A DNA stretch of 64,000 bases, from assembly GCF_018129385.1 (NCBI RefSeq), contig NZ_JAFCLN010000001.1, forward strand, positions 372,001 through 436,000, read 5' to 3'. Each line of letters opens with the position of its first letter. Position 1 is the first letter of the stretch. The notes beneath the pieces are model-generated. The model was given only the letters and a program-made list of their open reading frames with translations, had not been told where the DNA came from and did not search any database. Shown in pieces: positions 8,120 through 17,191 of the stretch. The position numbers and the translations under genes were made by a program. This DNA is from Bradyrhizobium lablabi. Its GTDB lineage: Bacteria; Pseudomonadota; Alphaproteobacteria; Rhizobiales; Xanthobacteraceae.

Positions 8120-10756
8120 TTAGACGATGAAATGGCCGGCTGCTGCGTGCGCGGCGTGCTCTGCAAGATAGTCAGGCCCGGCTTCGCCGGGCATGGCCGG
8201 GGCTGGAATGGAATGGGAGCGCGCCGACGAACTGACGTTCAGATAGGTGAAGATGCTGTTGTTGGAATAGGTCTGACCATCGAAGGCGATGACACGCAAT
8301 TCATCGGAAGTGCCGGCCGCTCCGGCCACGAATGTGGTGTTTGCCAGTTGCGCCGCAGTCAATCCGATGACTGTTTGGGACGGCATCGCAACGCCGTTAT
8401 AGGCAAAGTAGCCGCTGTTGGCCGACGAATTGGCATCGTAGATGTAATAGCTCAGGCTGTCTCCGTCGGCATCCGTGGCGCTGAACAGGTTGGAAACCAG
8501 GATGGTCTGGCCGGCGGTCGTGGCGACATTCGCCGACGCTAGCGTGATCACGGGAGCATGATTGGTGCTGGTGCCGGCAACGTTGACGTTCAAATAGGTG
8601 AAGATGCTGTCATTGGAATAGGTCTGGCCATCGAAGGCGATGACACGCAATTCATCGGAAGTGCCGGCTGCTCCGGCCACGAATGTGGTGTTTGCCAGTT
8701 GCGCCGCACTCAATCCAATGACCGCTTGCGAAGGCATCGCAACGCCGTTGTAGGCGAAGTGACCGCTGCTGGCCGACGAATTGGCATCGTAGATGTAGTA
8801 GGTCAGGCTGTCGCCGTCGGAATCCGTGGCGCCGAACAGGCTGGATGCTGCGATCGTCTGTCCGGCGCTGGCTGTCACAGTTGCTGTCGGCAACGTGATG
8901 ACCGGTGCGTGATTGGGCCCGGCGACGTTGACGTTCAGATAGGTGAAAATGCTGTCGTTCGAGTAGGTCTGGCCGTCGAATGCGATGACACGCAGTTCAT
9001 CGGAGGTGCCGGCAGCTCCCGCGACAAACGTGGTGTGTGCCAGGTCGGCGGCGCTCAATGCGACAACGGTCTGCGACGGGATCGCAACGCCGTTATAGGC
9101 AAAGTGGCCGCTGCTGGCCGACGGATTGGCATCGTAGATGTAGTAGGTCAGGCTGTCGCCGTCGGAATCGGTCGCGCCGAACAGACTGGAAGCGGCGATC
9201 GCCTGTCCCGCGCTCGCTGCCATATTGGCTGACGGCAGCGTGACGACCGGCGCGTGATTGACGGCGGGAGTTGCCCCAACCAGGTCGCGGAGGGCAATCG
9301 TGATGTTGCCGACAAGGTCGATGGCAAAATCCGCGACGCGGTCGCCATTGGTGTCGCCTTGCAGCGTCGTGACCCCGAGCGCGCTGTTGTAGACATAGTT
9401 GAGCGCGCCTGCGGCGCCGTCGAACGCGGCGCTGCCGAGGAAGCGGAACAGGTCCAGCGCTCCCGTGCCGGCGATGGCGTCGATTGCGGAGATATCGATG
9501 CGGTCGGTGCCGGCAACGAAGTCGGTGATGCGGTCGTGCTGGTTGCTGGAGGCCGAGCTGTCCCCGAAAGCGAACACAAAACTGTCGGCACCGCCGCCGC
9601 CGGTCATGGTGTCGATACCGCTGCCGCCGACCAGGCGGTCGATCCCTGCGCCGCCGGTCAGCGTGTCGGCGCCCGCACCGGCGATCAGGGTACAGCCCAG
9701 ATCGCTGGCGATCAGCATGTCATTGCCGCTGCCGCCGATCGCCTTCTCGATCGCGGCGTTGAGCGCGATGCCGATATTGTTGACGAGCCCGCCAACCGAC
9801 GAGAACGCGCTGGCATGCAGGTCGATCCGCTGGGTGCTGGAATAGAGCGAGCAATCGAGCGTGTCACTGCCGCCGTTGTCGTAGATCGTGAATGCCGGCG
9901 CCGAAGTGTAGTTGGCGAAGCCGAACACCGCGCCGGCATTGCTGTTGAAGCCGTAGACGGTATCGCCGGTCCGGGTCGTGGTGGCGGCGCCATACATGGC
10001 GGCCACCGCGTAGATGTCGGCCATCTGCGGCGTAACGACGTAGCGATAGCTGCTCCCCGAGTAATTCGGCTCGGAGAAATACGACATAATCGAATATTGC
10101 CAGGTGTCGTTGGCGAACAGCGCGTTGGTGGAATAGCTCGCGCTGCCATTGTACGGCCCCTGGTGGCCCAGGCCGAGCGCGTGGCCGATCTCGTGGATGT
10201 AGGTCTGGTAGGCGTAACTGTCGATGCCGGTCTTGCCGTCGCGCGCACCGCCGTCGGTGGTGACCCAATCGGTGCTGATGTTCACCGTCGCGGACGCCAT
10301 GGCTCCGGAGCCGTACCAGCTGGCGCTGGTGACCGCCTGCATGGTGCCGTTATGCGTGAACGTGATGTTCGCGCTGCCCGACGTCTCGACGAAATTGACG
10401 TTGGCGACGTCGTGCCAGGCAGCCAGCGCCGATCGCGCAAGGAACTGCTCGTCCGCGTTCAGGCCGGTGATGTTGTAGGTGATGGTGCTGGAAAACCAGT
10501 GATGCGAGAGCGCGCTGTTGTACGCCCAGAAGCCGTTCACGAGATAGTCGGCGAGCTGGGCAATGCTCGCCACGGGCTTTGCCGCGCTCACGCTGATGCT
10601 GCCGCCGCCGTCGCCGGCAGCGAGCGGGAAGATGCCGTCGCCATCATCGACAAAAAGCTGACCAGCGGTGTCCGGCGCGTTGGCGGATGGATCGTCGCAT
10701 GCCGGCAAACCGGTGCGTCCGGTGCTCAACTGATTCCTGCTGCACAAGCCGCACAT
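8120..10756 (-). CDS. Serralysin-like zinc metalloprotease with RTX segment and three cadherin-like repeats
   Basis: 878 residues. The peptidase M10B catalytic site is complete: HEIGHALGLGH at 188-198 (three zinc His and the Glu) and the Met-turn SIMSYF at 222-227. A peptidase M10 C-terminal/RTX region follows (about 265-495) with GGxGxD-type nonapeptides such as GGSGNDMLI, GGAGIDRLV and GGSGIDTMT, which bind Ca after secretion. Three ~117-residue repeats (500-841) and the tail DYLAEHAAHAAAGHFIV repeat the architecture of the downstream gene. Family members leave by type I secretion and cut extracellular protein. The N-terminal ~55 residues are a presumed propeptide without a Sec signal. ATG has GGAG 13 bases upstream, a loose fit. 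Confidence 0.93.
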   Translation of the reverse strand: MCGLCSRNQLSTGRTGLPACDDPSANAPDTAGQLFVDDGDGIFPLAAGDGGGSISVSAAKPVASIAQLADYLVNGFWAYNSALSHHWFSSTITYNITGLNADEQFLARSALAAWHDVANVNFVETSGSANITFTHNGTMQAVTSASWYGSGAMASATVNISTDWVTTDGGARDGKTGIDSYAYQTYIHEIGHALGLGHQGPYNGSASYSTNALFANDTWQYSIMSYFSEPNYSGSSYRYVVTPQMADIYAVAAMYGAATTTRTGDTVYGFNSNAGAVFGFANYTSAPAFTIYDNGGSDTLDCSLYSSTQRIDLHASAFSSVGGLVNNIGIALNAAIEKAIGGSGNDMLIASDLGCTLIAGAGADTLTGGAGIDRLVGGSGIDTMTGGGGADSFVFAFGDSSASSNQHDRITDFVAGTDRIDISAIDAIAGTGALDLFRFLGSAAFDGAAGALNYVYNSALGVTTLQGDTNGDRVADFAIDLVGNITIALRDLVGATPAVNHAPVVTLPSANMAASAGQAIAASSLFGATDSDGDSLTYYIYDANPSASSGHFAYNGVAIPSQTVVALSAADLAHTTFVAGAAGTSDELRVIAFDGQTYSNDSIFTYLNVNVAGPNHAPVITLPTATVTASAGQTIAASSLFGATDSDGDSLTYYIYDANSSASSGHFAYNGVAMPSQAVIGLSAAQLANTTFVAGAAGTSDELRVIAFDGQTYSNDSIFTYLNVNVAGTSTNHAPVITLASANVATTAGQTILVSNLFSATDADGDSLSYYIYDANSSANSGYFAYNGVAMPSQTVIGLTAAQLANTTFVAGAAGTSDELRVIAFDGQTYSNNSIFTYLNVSSSARSHSIPAPAMPGEAGPDYLAEHAAHAAAGHFIV
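8234..9259 (-). repeat. Three tandem ~350-bp in-frame repeats
   Basis: Same repeat unit as at 5156-6541 (NHAPV... ATDSDGDSLTYYIYD... IFTYLNV), with periods of 115 and 117 codons. It shows that the two adjacent genes share their whole C-terminal halves. Confidence 0.95.
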
Positions 10757-11213
10757 GTGACCGCTAAATCTCCGATATCGGGCGCCGGAACCGGCGCGTG
10801 AGAATCGGCGCGATTCAGCAGGCCCAATACGAATAGCTTTCCGTTTAGAAAGCTTTACGGCGGATGCTCGAATGCAAGGTGAGCCGCTTCGGCCACCTCG
10901 TCAGTTCCTCCCGGGGATGCCCCAAGGTCCTGCTTGCCGCCCTTGCGCCATGACGCAAGAAGGTAAGGCGGCGTCCGAAGCGCCACTACAGGCCACGCAA
11001 ACCGTGGCGATGGCTTCCGAACGTGGGAATGCCAGCCCGGTGGGGATTTATTAGGAATTTTTTGTGGCTGTTTGGGGCTATTTCCGGCGTCGCTTGGGGC
11101 ATGGCTAACCAACCATGAAAAGCCCCGTAAATTTGCGGGCCACGAGATCAGAAAAAAGCTCCGGGGCGTTTGTCCCGGAGCTTTGGCCTTCGACAGAATC
11201 TGACGAGCGGCGG
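10757..11213. other. 457-bp gap between protease and FAH-family gene
   Basis: The part next to 10757 should carry the protease promoter. 10855-11100 is GC-rich with no gene I can support on either strand; a small RNA cannot be excluded. A weak hairpin with GCCCCG/CGGGGC-like arms at about 11121-11140, followed on the minus strand by TTTTC, may be a second terminator behind the one at 11152-11183. Confidence 0.6.
11152..11183 (-). terminator. Intrinsic terminator of the FAH-family gene
   Basis: AAGCTCCGGG pairs with CCCGGAGCTT around an 8-nt loop. On the minus strand the hairpin is followed by a run of T, 31 bp past the stop codon at 11214. Confidence 0.9.
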
Positions 11214-11915
11214 TTATTCCGGCTTGCCGATATTGACCTTCAGCGTGCCGACGCCGTCGACGCCGCATTCGATCTTGTCGCCGGGCTGCAACTGCGAGAC
11301 GCCGGCCGGCGTTCCCGTCATGATGATGTCGCCGGCAGCGAGCTTTACCTGTTGCGAGAGCTGCCAGATGATTTCCGGCACGTTCCAGATCAGTTCGGTG
11401 AGGTCGCCTTTTTGCGTTTCCTTGCCGTTCACCGTCAGCCAGATCTTGCCCTTGCTGGGGTGGCCGATCTTCGCAGCCGGCTGGATCGCCGAGCAGGGCG
11501 CGGAATAGTCGAACGACTTTCCGATCTCCCACGGCCGCTCCTTCTTGCGCGAGGCGAGTTGCAGGTCGCGGCGGGTCAGGTCGATGCCGACCGCATAGCC
11601 GTAGACATGATCGAGCGCCTTGTCCGCGGGAATGTTGAGGCCGCCGCTCTTCATCGCGACGATCAGCTCGACCTCGTGATGCAGGTCTTTTGTCAGCGGC
11701 GGGTAGGGGATGGTGGCTCCGTCCGGCACCAGCATGTCGGCGTGTTTGGCGAAGAAGAACGGCGGCGCGCGCTCGTCATTTCCCATCTCGCGGATGTGCT
11801 CGAGATAGTTGCGCCCGACGCACCAGATGCGGCGGACCGGATAGGCGGCTGACTCGCCGACAACCGGGAGCGAAGCTTGCGGCGGGGCGGCGATGACGAA
11901 GGAGCTGGCGTTCAT
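11214..11915 (-). CDS. Fumarylacetoacetate hydrolase family protein (fumarylpyruvate hydrolase-like)
   Basis: Predicted metal-dependent C-C hydrolase or isomerase of aromatic-ring breakdown products. The 233-residue form starting at the ATG at 11915 matches short FAH members; an upstream extension in the same frame is low-complexity and was rejected. GRNYLEHIREMG (35-45), HHEVEL with E81 and E83, and GIDLTRRDLQ with D112 give the usual metal ligands and active-site loop. The C-terminal block TGTPAGVSQLQPGDKIE is also family-typical. Single gene with its own terminator. Substrate cannot be read from the neighbours. Confidence 0.88.
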   Translation of the reverse strand: MNASSFVIAAPPQASLPVVGESAAYPVRRIWCVGRNYLEHIREMGNDERAPPFFFAKHADMLVPDGATIPYPPLTKDLHHEVELIVAMKSGGLNIPADKALDHVYGYAVGIDLTRRDLQLASRKKERPWEIGKSFDYSAPCSAIQPAAKIGHPSKGKIWLTVNGKETQKGDLTELIWNVPEIIWQLSQQVKLAAGDIIMTGTPAGVSQLQPGDKIECGVDGVGTLKVNIGKPE

Positions 11916-12148
11916 GAAAGGTCTCGGAAGGTGGGTGCGGAAATGCGACGGCAGCTTTACGCGATTGCGCAAGGCCGCGCCAGACCGCCCTGGCGCATAT
12001 CGCGGGCCTGCGGCGGGGCATCCGACAGTACACGAGGAACTGACCGGACACCGGGGCCGGCCCGCCTTGCAGCCAGCCCGGGACCATGAGAAAATTCGCA
12101 CGGGATTTCACGGCTGGAGATTGCTGGCCGTGTCGATGGGAACGAAAC

Positions 12149-13078
12149 ATGTTGCAGCATCTTTTCGCACCACAGCTTGTGGTGCTCTATGTACTTGTGG
12201 GATGTGCCGTCTATGTGCATTTCCGTGGGCGTGAGCGCCTGCGCTTCGCCCGCCAGATCGGCGATCACTCCACCTACCTCGCGCCCTACAACGTCCTGAT
12301 GTATGCGGGCTCGGCGGTCCCCAATGAGCCCGTGATCCCGGTCGAGCGCTTTCCCGAGCTCGACAAATTGAAGGACAATTGGGAGACCATCCGCGACGAG
12401 GCGGCCCGCCTGTTCGACGAGGGCTTTATCCGCGCCGCCGCGAAGAACAACGATTGGGGCTTCTACTCCTTCTTCAAGAGCGGCTGGAAGCGCTTTTACC
12501 TCAAATGGTACGACGACTTTCTTCCCTCGGCGCGCCAGCTCTGTCCGAAGACGGTCGAGCTCTTGAACTCGATCCCCACCGTGCACGGCGCCATGTTCGC
12601 CATGCTGCCGCCCGGCGGCAAGCTGGGCGCGCATCGCGATCCCTTTGCCGGCTCGCTGCGCTACCACCTTGGCCTCGTCACGCCCAATTCCAACAAGTGC
12701 CGCATCCTGGTCGACGGCGTCGAATGCGTCTGGCGCGACGGCGAAGCCTTCATGTTCGACGAGACGTTCATCCACAAGGCCGAGAACACGACTGATGTGA
12801 ACCGCATCATTCTGTTCTGCGACGTCGAGCGTCCCATGAAATACGGCTTCATGACCGCGATCAACCGTTGGGTCAGCCACCACATCGTCAAGGCCTCCGC
12901 CACCCAGAACGTCGAAGGCGAGCATGTCGGCGTGCTCAACAAGGTGTTCGGCAAGCTCTATGAGCTGCACCTCGGCAGCCGCAAGATCAAGGAATGGAAC
13001 CGGACGGTCTATTACACGCTGAAATACAGCATCGGCGTCCTGATCATCGGCCTGATCGTCGCGTCCGCATTCAGGTAA
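12149..13078 (+). CDS. lpxO: Aspartyl/asparaginyl beta-hydroxylase family protein, LpxO-like
   Basis: Predicted Fe(II)/2-oxoglutarate oxygenase that 2-hydroxylates an acyl chain of lipid A at the inner membrane. Hydrophobic segments at about 8-24 and 289-306 would anchor it. The iron triad is H162-x-D164 (GAHRDPF) with H209 (FIHKAEN), and R219 is placed to bind 2-oxoglutarate. The ATG at 12149 is preferred over an upstream in-frame ATG because the membrane segment then starts the protein. A lipid A exporter (msbA-like) and core genes follow, which supports a role in lipid A. The exact acyl position cannot be told. Confidence 0.82.
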   Translation: MLQHLFAPQLVVLYVLVGCAVYVHFRGRERLRFARQIGDHSTYLAPYNVLMYAGSAVPNEPVIPVERFPELDKLKDNWETIRDEAARLFDEGFIRAAAKNNDWGFYSFFKSGWKRFYLKWYDDFLPSARQLCPKTVELLNSIPTVHGAMFAMLPPGGKLGAHRDPFAGSLRYHLGLVTPNSNKCRILVDGVECVWRDGEAFMFDETFIHKAENTTDVNRIILFCDVERPMKYGFMTAINRWVSHHIVKASATQNVEGEHVGVLNKVFGKLYELHLGSRKIKEWNRTVYYTLKYSIGVLIIGLIVASAFR

Positions 13079-13084
13079 TGCGGA

Positions 13085-14887
13085 CTACGCGGTGGCGCTG
13101 ATCGGCGCCAGCGTCGCCGTGTCCCGCTGTTGCAGGCGGAAGAACGAGGCGTAGCGGCCGCCGCGGCGCAAGAGGTCGTCGTGCCGTCCCTGCTCGACGA
13201 TCTCGCCGGCTTCCACCACCATGATGGTGTCCGCATGCATGATCGTATGCAGGCGGTGCGCGATCACGATGGTGGTGCGGTTCCGGCAGAGGTGCTCGAT
13301 CGCTTCCTGCACCTGCAATTCGGACTCCGAATCCAGCGCCGCGGTCGCTTCATCCAGCAGGATGATCGGCGCATCCTTGATCAGCGCGCGCGCCACCGCG
13401 ATGCGCTGGCGCTGGCCGCCGGAAAGCTGCGTGCCGTGCTCGCCGACCGGCGTATCGTAGCCGAGCGGAAAGCCCATGATGAAGTCGTGCGCGCAGGCGG
13501 CCTTCGCGGCCTCGACGATTTCCGCCTCGGTGGCGCCTTGCCTGCCGAAGGCGATGTTGGCGCGGATGGTGTCGCGGAACAGGTAGACGTCCTGGCCGAC
13601 ATAGGCGGTCTGCTGCCGCAGCGACCGCCGCGACACGCCAGCGATCGACTGGCCGTCGATCAGGACTTCGCCCTGCCTGACCTCGTAGAAGCGCAGCAGC
13701 AGCGCGAGCACGGTCGATTTGCCGCCGCCGGAGGGGCCGACCAGCGCCGTGACCTTGCCGGGCTCGGCGATAAAGCTCATGCGGTTCAGCACCGGCTCGT
13801 TGTCGCGATAGGCAAAACTGACGTTACGGAATTCGATCCGCGACTCCGAAAGCTTCAGCGCCGGCTTGTCATCGTCTTTCTGTTCGCTCGCGGGGTTGTC
13901 GATCACCTCCAGCAGCATTCGCGCGCCGACGAGTTGGCTGTTCAGGTCGATGTTGAGGCGCGCCAGCCGTTTAGCCGGCTCTGTCGCCATCAGAAAGGCC
14001 GTCATGAAGGAGAAGAACTGGCCGGGCGTGGCGCCGAGTGCGACCACGCTGTAGCCGCCGTAGAGCAGGCAGCCTGCAACCGCGAAACCGCCGAGCATCT
14101 CCATCAGCGGGTTCGAGCGGGTGGCGACGCGCGTCATCTTGTTGGAATTGCGCTCGACGATGGCGATGTTCTCGTCGATGCGCCGCTGCATCGCTTCTTC
14201 CAGCGTAAATGCCTTTACAGTGCGGATGCCTTGCAGCGATTCCTGCATCGTCTCCAGGATGTCGGCGGTGCCGGTGAACTGGTTATAGGCGAGGCCCTTG
14301 ATGCGTTTTACCAGCTTGCGCAGCATCAGCATGGCCGGCGGCACCACCACGAGGCCGATCAGCGACAGGATCGGATCCTGCGTCACCATCACGGCGATCA
14401 TCGAGATCAGCAGCAACAGGTCGCGCCCGACCGCGTTGACCAGCAACGTCAGCACGTCGGTGATGGATTTTGCACCCGCGGTCAGCCGCGCCAGGAATTC
14501 GGAGGAGTGCCGCTCGGAATAGAATCCGATGCTTTCGCTCATCAGCTTTGCGAACAGCCGGCGCTGGTTGTTGGCGAGGATCGCGTTGCTGATCTTCGAT
14601 AGGATCACGGTGTGGCCGTAGGTCGCCACGCCCTTGATGAACAGCAGGATGACGACGACGCCGGAGAAGATCGCAATGCCGGTGACGTTCCTGTCGACAT
14701 AGGCCTGGTTGATCACCTGGCCGAGCACATAGGCGGCGCCCGCGGTTGCGCCGGCTGAAATGCCCATCAGCACGAAGGCCCGCAGATAGCTGCGCCAGTG
14801 GACGAGCCCCTGTTCGGTGATCAGGCGGCGAATCAGGATCATCGCGCCATAGGGATCGTCGGTAATCTTCCTGGGAGTATTGGCCAT
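13085..14887 (-). CDS. msbA: MsbA-like ABC exporter (permease fused to ATPase)
   Basis: Half-transporter of 600 residues, expected to work as a homodimer and flip lipid A-core or a similar lipid across the inner membrane. The N-terminal ~320 residues form the six-helix export domain. The ATPase has Walker A GPSGGGKST (384-392), signature LSGGQ (488-492), Walker B IILLDE (508-513) and an H-loop in VIAHRL. It ends six bases from the convergent lpxO-like gene and lies beside galE and the core-sugar genes, which fits MsbA; a more general lipid or drug exporter of the same family is the alternative. Confidence 0.88.
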   Translation of the reverse strand: MANTPRKITDDPYGAMILIRRLITEQGLVHWRSYLRAFVLMGISAGATAGAAYVLGQVINQAYVDRNVTGIAIFSGVVVILLFIKGVATYGHTVILSKISNAILANNQRRLFAKLMSESIGFYSERHSSEFLARLTAGAKSITDVLTLLVNAVGRDLLLLISMIAVMVTQDPILSLIGLVVVPPAMLMLRKLVKRIKGLAYNQFTGTADILETMQESLQGIRTVKAFTLEEAMQRRIDENIAIVERNSNKMTRVATRSNPLMEMLGGFAVAGCLLYGGYSVVALGATPGQFFSFMTAFLMATEPAKRLARLNIDLNSQLVGARMLLEVIDNPASEQKDDDKPALKLSESRIEFRNVSFAYRDNEPVLNRMSFIAEPGKVTALVGPSGGGKSTVLALLLRFYEVRQGEVLIDGQSIAGVSRRSLRQQTAYVGQDVYLFRDTIRANIAFGRQGATEAEIVEAAKAACAHDFIMGFPLGYDTPVGEHGTQLSGGQRQRIAVARALIKDAPIILLDEATAALDSESELQVQEAIEHLCRNRTTIVIAHRLHTIMHADTIMVVEAGEIVEQGRHDDLLRRGGRYASFFRLQQRDTATLAPISATA

Positions 14888-14966
14888 CCGCGTTCCATGG
14901 ACGACGCAGGCGATTGCGCCGCGCGTCAGGGTCGGATGCCTGCTTGCCTGTGAAGCGAAGGTTTTT

Positions 14967-14986
14967 CAAGCCCAATTAAGGGCTTG
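14967..14986. other. Hairpin between galE and msbA
   Basis: CAAGCCC and GGGCTTG form a 7-bp stem around AATTAA, just past the galE stop on the minus strand. There is no U-run on that side, so it is at best a weak terminator or processing site. Confidence 0.45.
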
Positions 14987-15000
14987 CGGGATAACAGATT

Positions 15001-16014
15001 TCAGGCCGATTCCGCCTGCTGCGCAAGCCCGCCGCGCTCGCGGAACAGCTTTTCTTCCCAGGCCAGCGCATGGGTCGCAATGGTTTCGAGGTCGTCGTAT
15101 TTCGGCGTCCAGTCGAGCAGGCCGCGGATGCGGCTGGTATCGGCCACCATGGTCATGACGTCGCCGGGCCGGCGCGGCGCATATTGAACCGGGATATTGC
15201 GCATTGCGATGCGCTTCACCGTCTCGACTGTTTCCAGCACCGAATAGCCGCGGCCGTAACCGCAATTGAGTGTCACCGAGCTGCCGCCGGCGCGCAGGTA
15301 GGACAGCGCAGCGCGATGCGCCTGGGCGAGATCGCTGACATGGATGAAGTCGCGGATGCAGCTCCCGTCCGGCGTCGGGTAGTCGGTGCCGAACACGTCG
15401 ATCTTGGCGCGCTGGCCGGTGGCGGCCTCGACAGCGATCTTGAGCAGATGCGTGGCGCCGACGGTGGCAAGGCCAATGCGTGCCTCCGGATCGGCGCCGG
15501 CGACGTTGAAGTAGCGCAGCACGACATAGTTCATGCCGTGCGCCGAGGCGACATCGTGCAGCATGATCTCGGTCATCAGCTTCGATGCGCCATAGGGCGA
15601 CAGCGGCCGCGTCGGCGCGGTCTCCGGCACCGGCACCTGGTCGGGATTGCCATAGACGGCCGCGGTCGAGGAGAAGATGAAGCGGTTGACGCCGCCCTTC
15701 ACGGCGGCCCGGAGCAGGCTCTGCGTCACCATGGTGTTGTTGCGGTAATAGCCGAGCGGATCGCGCATCGATTCCGGCACCACCACCGAGCCGGCGAAAT
15801 GGATGATGCTCTCGACCTTGTGCTGGCTGATCACGCCCTCGACGAGGTTTTCGTCGCCGGCATCGCCAATGAACAGCGGCACGCCCTCGGGCAGCATCGC
15901 GGAAAAGCCGGTGGAGAGATTGTCGATGACGACCACGCTCTCGCCGGCTTCCGCCAGCGCCAGAACCATGTGGCTGCCGATATAGCCGGCGCCCCCGGTG
16001 ACGAGCACGGTCAT
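15001..16014 (-). CDS. galE: UDP-glucose 4-epimerase
   Basis: Interconverts UDP-glucose and UDP-galactose with bound NAD. The 337-residue form starts at the ATG at 16014, eight bases after GGAGAGG. An in-frame ATG 11 codons upstream lacks such a site. The N-terminal NAD motif TGGAGYIGS, the SSTAAVYG block and the catalytic YGASK are present, as is the C-terminal RPGDVMTMVAD motif of GalE. It faces away from the LpcC-like gene across a 109-bp shared promoter region and supplies galactose units for the surface polysaccharides encoded around it. Confidence 0.95.
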   Translation of the reverse strand: MTVLVTGGAGYIGSHMVLALAEAGESVVVIDNLSTGFSAMLPEGVPLFIGDAGDENLVEGVISQHKVESIIHFAGSVVVPESMRDPLGYYRNNTMVTQSLLRAAVKGGVNRFIFSSTAAVYGNPDQVPVPETAPTRPLSPYGASKLMTEIMLHDVASAHGMNYVVLRYFNVAGADPEARIGLATVGATHLLKIAVEAATGQRAKIDVFGTDYPTPDGSCIRDFIHVSDLAQAHRAALSYLRAGGSSVTLNCGYGRGYSVLETVETVKRIAMRNIPVQYAPRRPGDVMTMVADTSRIRGLLDWTPKYDDLETIATHALAWEEKLFRERGGLAQQAESA

Positions 16015-16123
16015 GAGCTTTGCCTCTCCTTGTTTTGCGAGGGGCAATGCTAGCCTCGATGCGGTGAAGAGTGGGTTTCGTGCGCCACGAACTGGTCACT
16101 ATGCTTAATGTTGCGTATAGCAG

Positions 16124-17191
16124 ATGCGCGAAACGGAGCCCGATGTGCCGATCGAAAACAATCCTGCCGCCGATCTGCAACTGATCGTGCCCAATCTGCA
16201 CCGGCGCTATTCGGGCGTCACCGCCACCAACCGCGCAGTGTCGCCAAGACTGGCAAAGATGTTTCGCGCGGCGTGGCTCGGACCCGACAAGCCGGACGGC
16301 ATTCCGGAGATGAGCTTTGCCGATCTTCTGAAGCTGTGGCGCCGCGGCGCGCCATTGATCTGGCACGCGCGCCGCAATGACGAGATGATCGCGGGGGTGC
16401 TGCTGCGCGCGCTCGGCTGGCCGCTGAAGCTGCTGTTCACCTCGGCCGCACAGCGCCATCACACCTGGCTGACACGCTGGTTGATCCGGCAGATGGATGC
16501 CGTCATCGCCACCAGCAGCATCTCGGCATCGTTTCTGAAACGTGAAGCGACCGTCGTGATGCATGGCGTCGATGCTGACGTCTACGCTCCACCTCCCGAT
16601 CGCGCGGCGGCGTTCGCCGAAGCTGCGCTGCCGGGACGCTACGCCATCGGCTGTTTCGGGCGCGTGCGCGCGCAAAAGGGCAGCGACGTCTTTGTGGAGA
16701 CCATGTGCCGCCTGCTGCCGCGCTATCCCGATTTCACCGCCGTCATGGTGGGTGCGATCGTGCCGGAGCAGCAAGGTTTTGCGAACGAACTGAAGAAGCG
16801 CATCGAGGCTGCCGGCCTGCAATCGCGCATCGTGATTACTGGTGAGCTTCCGATCGAGGAAGTGCAGCGCTGGTATCGGCGGCTGACGATCTTTGCCTTC
16901 ACATCGCGCAACGAGGGATTTGGGTTGACGCTGATCGAGGCGATGTCATCGGGCGCGGCGCTGGTGGCTTCGCGCGCGGGGGCTGCTGAGCTTGTGGTCG
17001 AGGACGGCGTCACCGGCGTGCTGACGCTGCCGGGCGATGTCGATGCGCTGGTCGCCGCGCTGGAGCCGTTGATGCGCGATCCGGCGGCCGCTGCGGCCAT
17101 GGGCGAGCGGGCGAGGGCGCGTGTGCTGGAAAGATATAGCCTCGATGCCGAAGCGCAGCAGATTGCCGCGGTCTACCGCACGCTGGTCTGA
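16124..17191 (+). CDS. lpcC: GT4 glycosyltransferase, LpcC-like LPS core mannosyltransferase
   Basis: Predicted to add mannose to the inner core at the cytoplasmic face. The opening LIVPNLHRRYSGVTATN resembles the N-terminus of rhizobial LpcC, which transfers mannose from GDP-mannose to Kdo. The C-terminal half has the GT4 donor-site pattern RNEGFGLTLIEAMSSGA. 355 residues, standard length. Its last 19 bases overlap the 3' end of the convergent gmhB. A manC gene at 29.9 kb would make the GDP-mannose donor. Family call secure; the acceptor is inferred. Confidence 0.85.
   Translation: MRETEPDVPIENNPAADLQLIVPNLHRRYSGVTATNRAVSPRLAKMFRAAWLGPDKPDGIPEMSFADLLKLWRRGAPLIWHARRNDEMIAGVLLRALGWPLKLLFTSAAQRHHTWLTRWLIRQMDAVIATSSISASFLKREATVVMHGVDADVYAPPPDRAAAFAEAALPGRYAIGCFGRVRAQKGSDVFVETMCRLLPRYPDFTAVMVGAIVPEQQGFANELKKRIEAAGLQSRIVITGELPIEEVQRWYRRLTIFAFTSRNEGFGLTLIEAMSSGAALVASRAGAAELVVEDGVTGVLTLPGDVDALVAALEPLMRDPAAAAAMGERARARVLERYSLDAEAQQIAAVYRTLV

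Noticed and set aside
5156..9259. CRISPR or noncoding tandem array
   Set aside because: The period is about 351 bp, in frame and coding for a repeated protein domain; no short repeats with unique spacers.
9254..10801. 515-codon plus-strand frame opposite the serralysin-like gene
   Set aside because: Arg/Ala/Gly-rich translation with no domain; the minus-strand gene has a complete protease active site.
10872..11054. 60-codon plus-strand frame as a small gene
   Set aside because: No ribosome site, no coherent protein features, Pro/Ala/Arg composition typical of chance frames here.
13130..14602. 490-codon plus-strand frame opposite the ABC exporter
   Set aside because: Shadow of the ATPase codons; His/Asp/Arg-rich with no recognisable fold.
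14966..16822. 618-codon minus-strand frame through galE and the LpcC-like gene
   Set aside because: It runs through two genes in wrong frames; Arg/His-rich with no domain.
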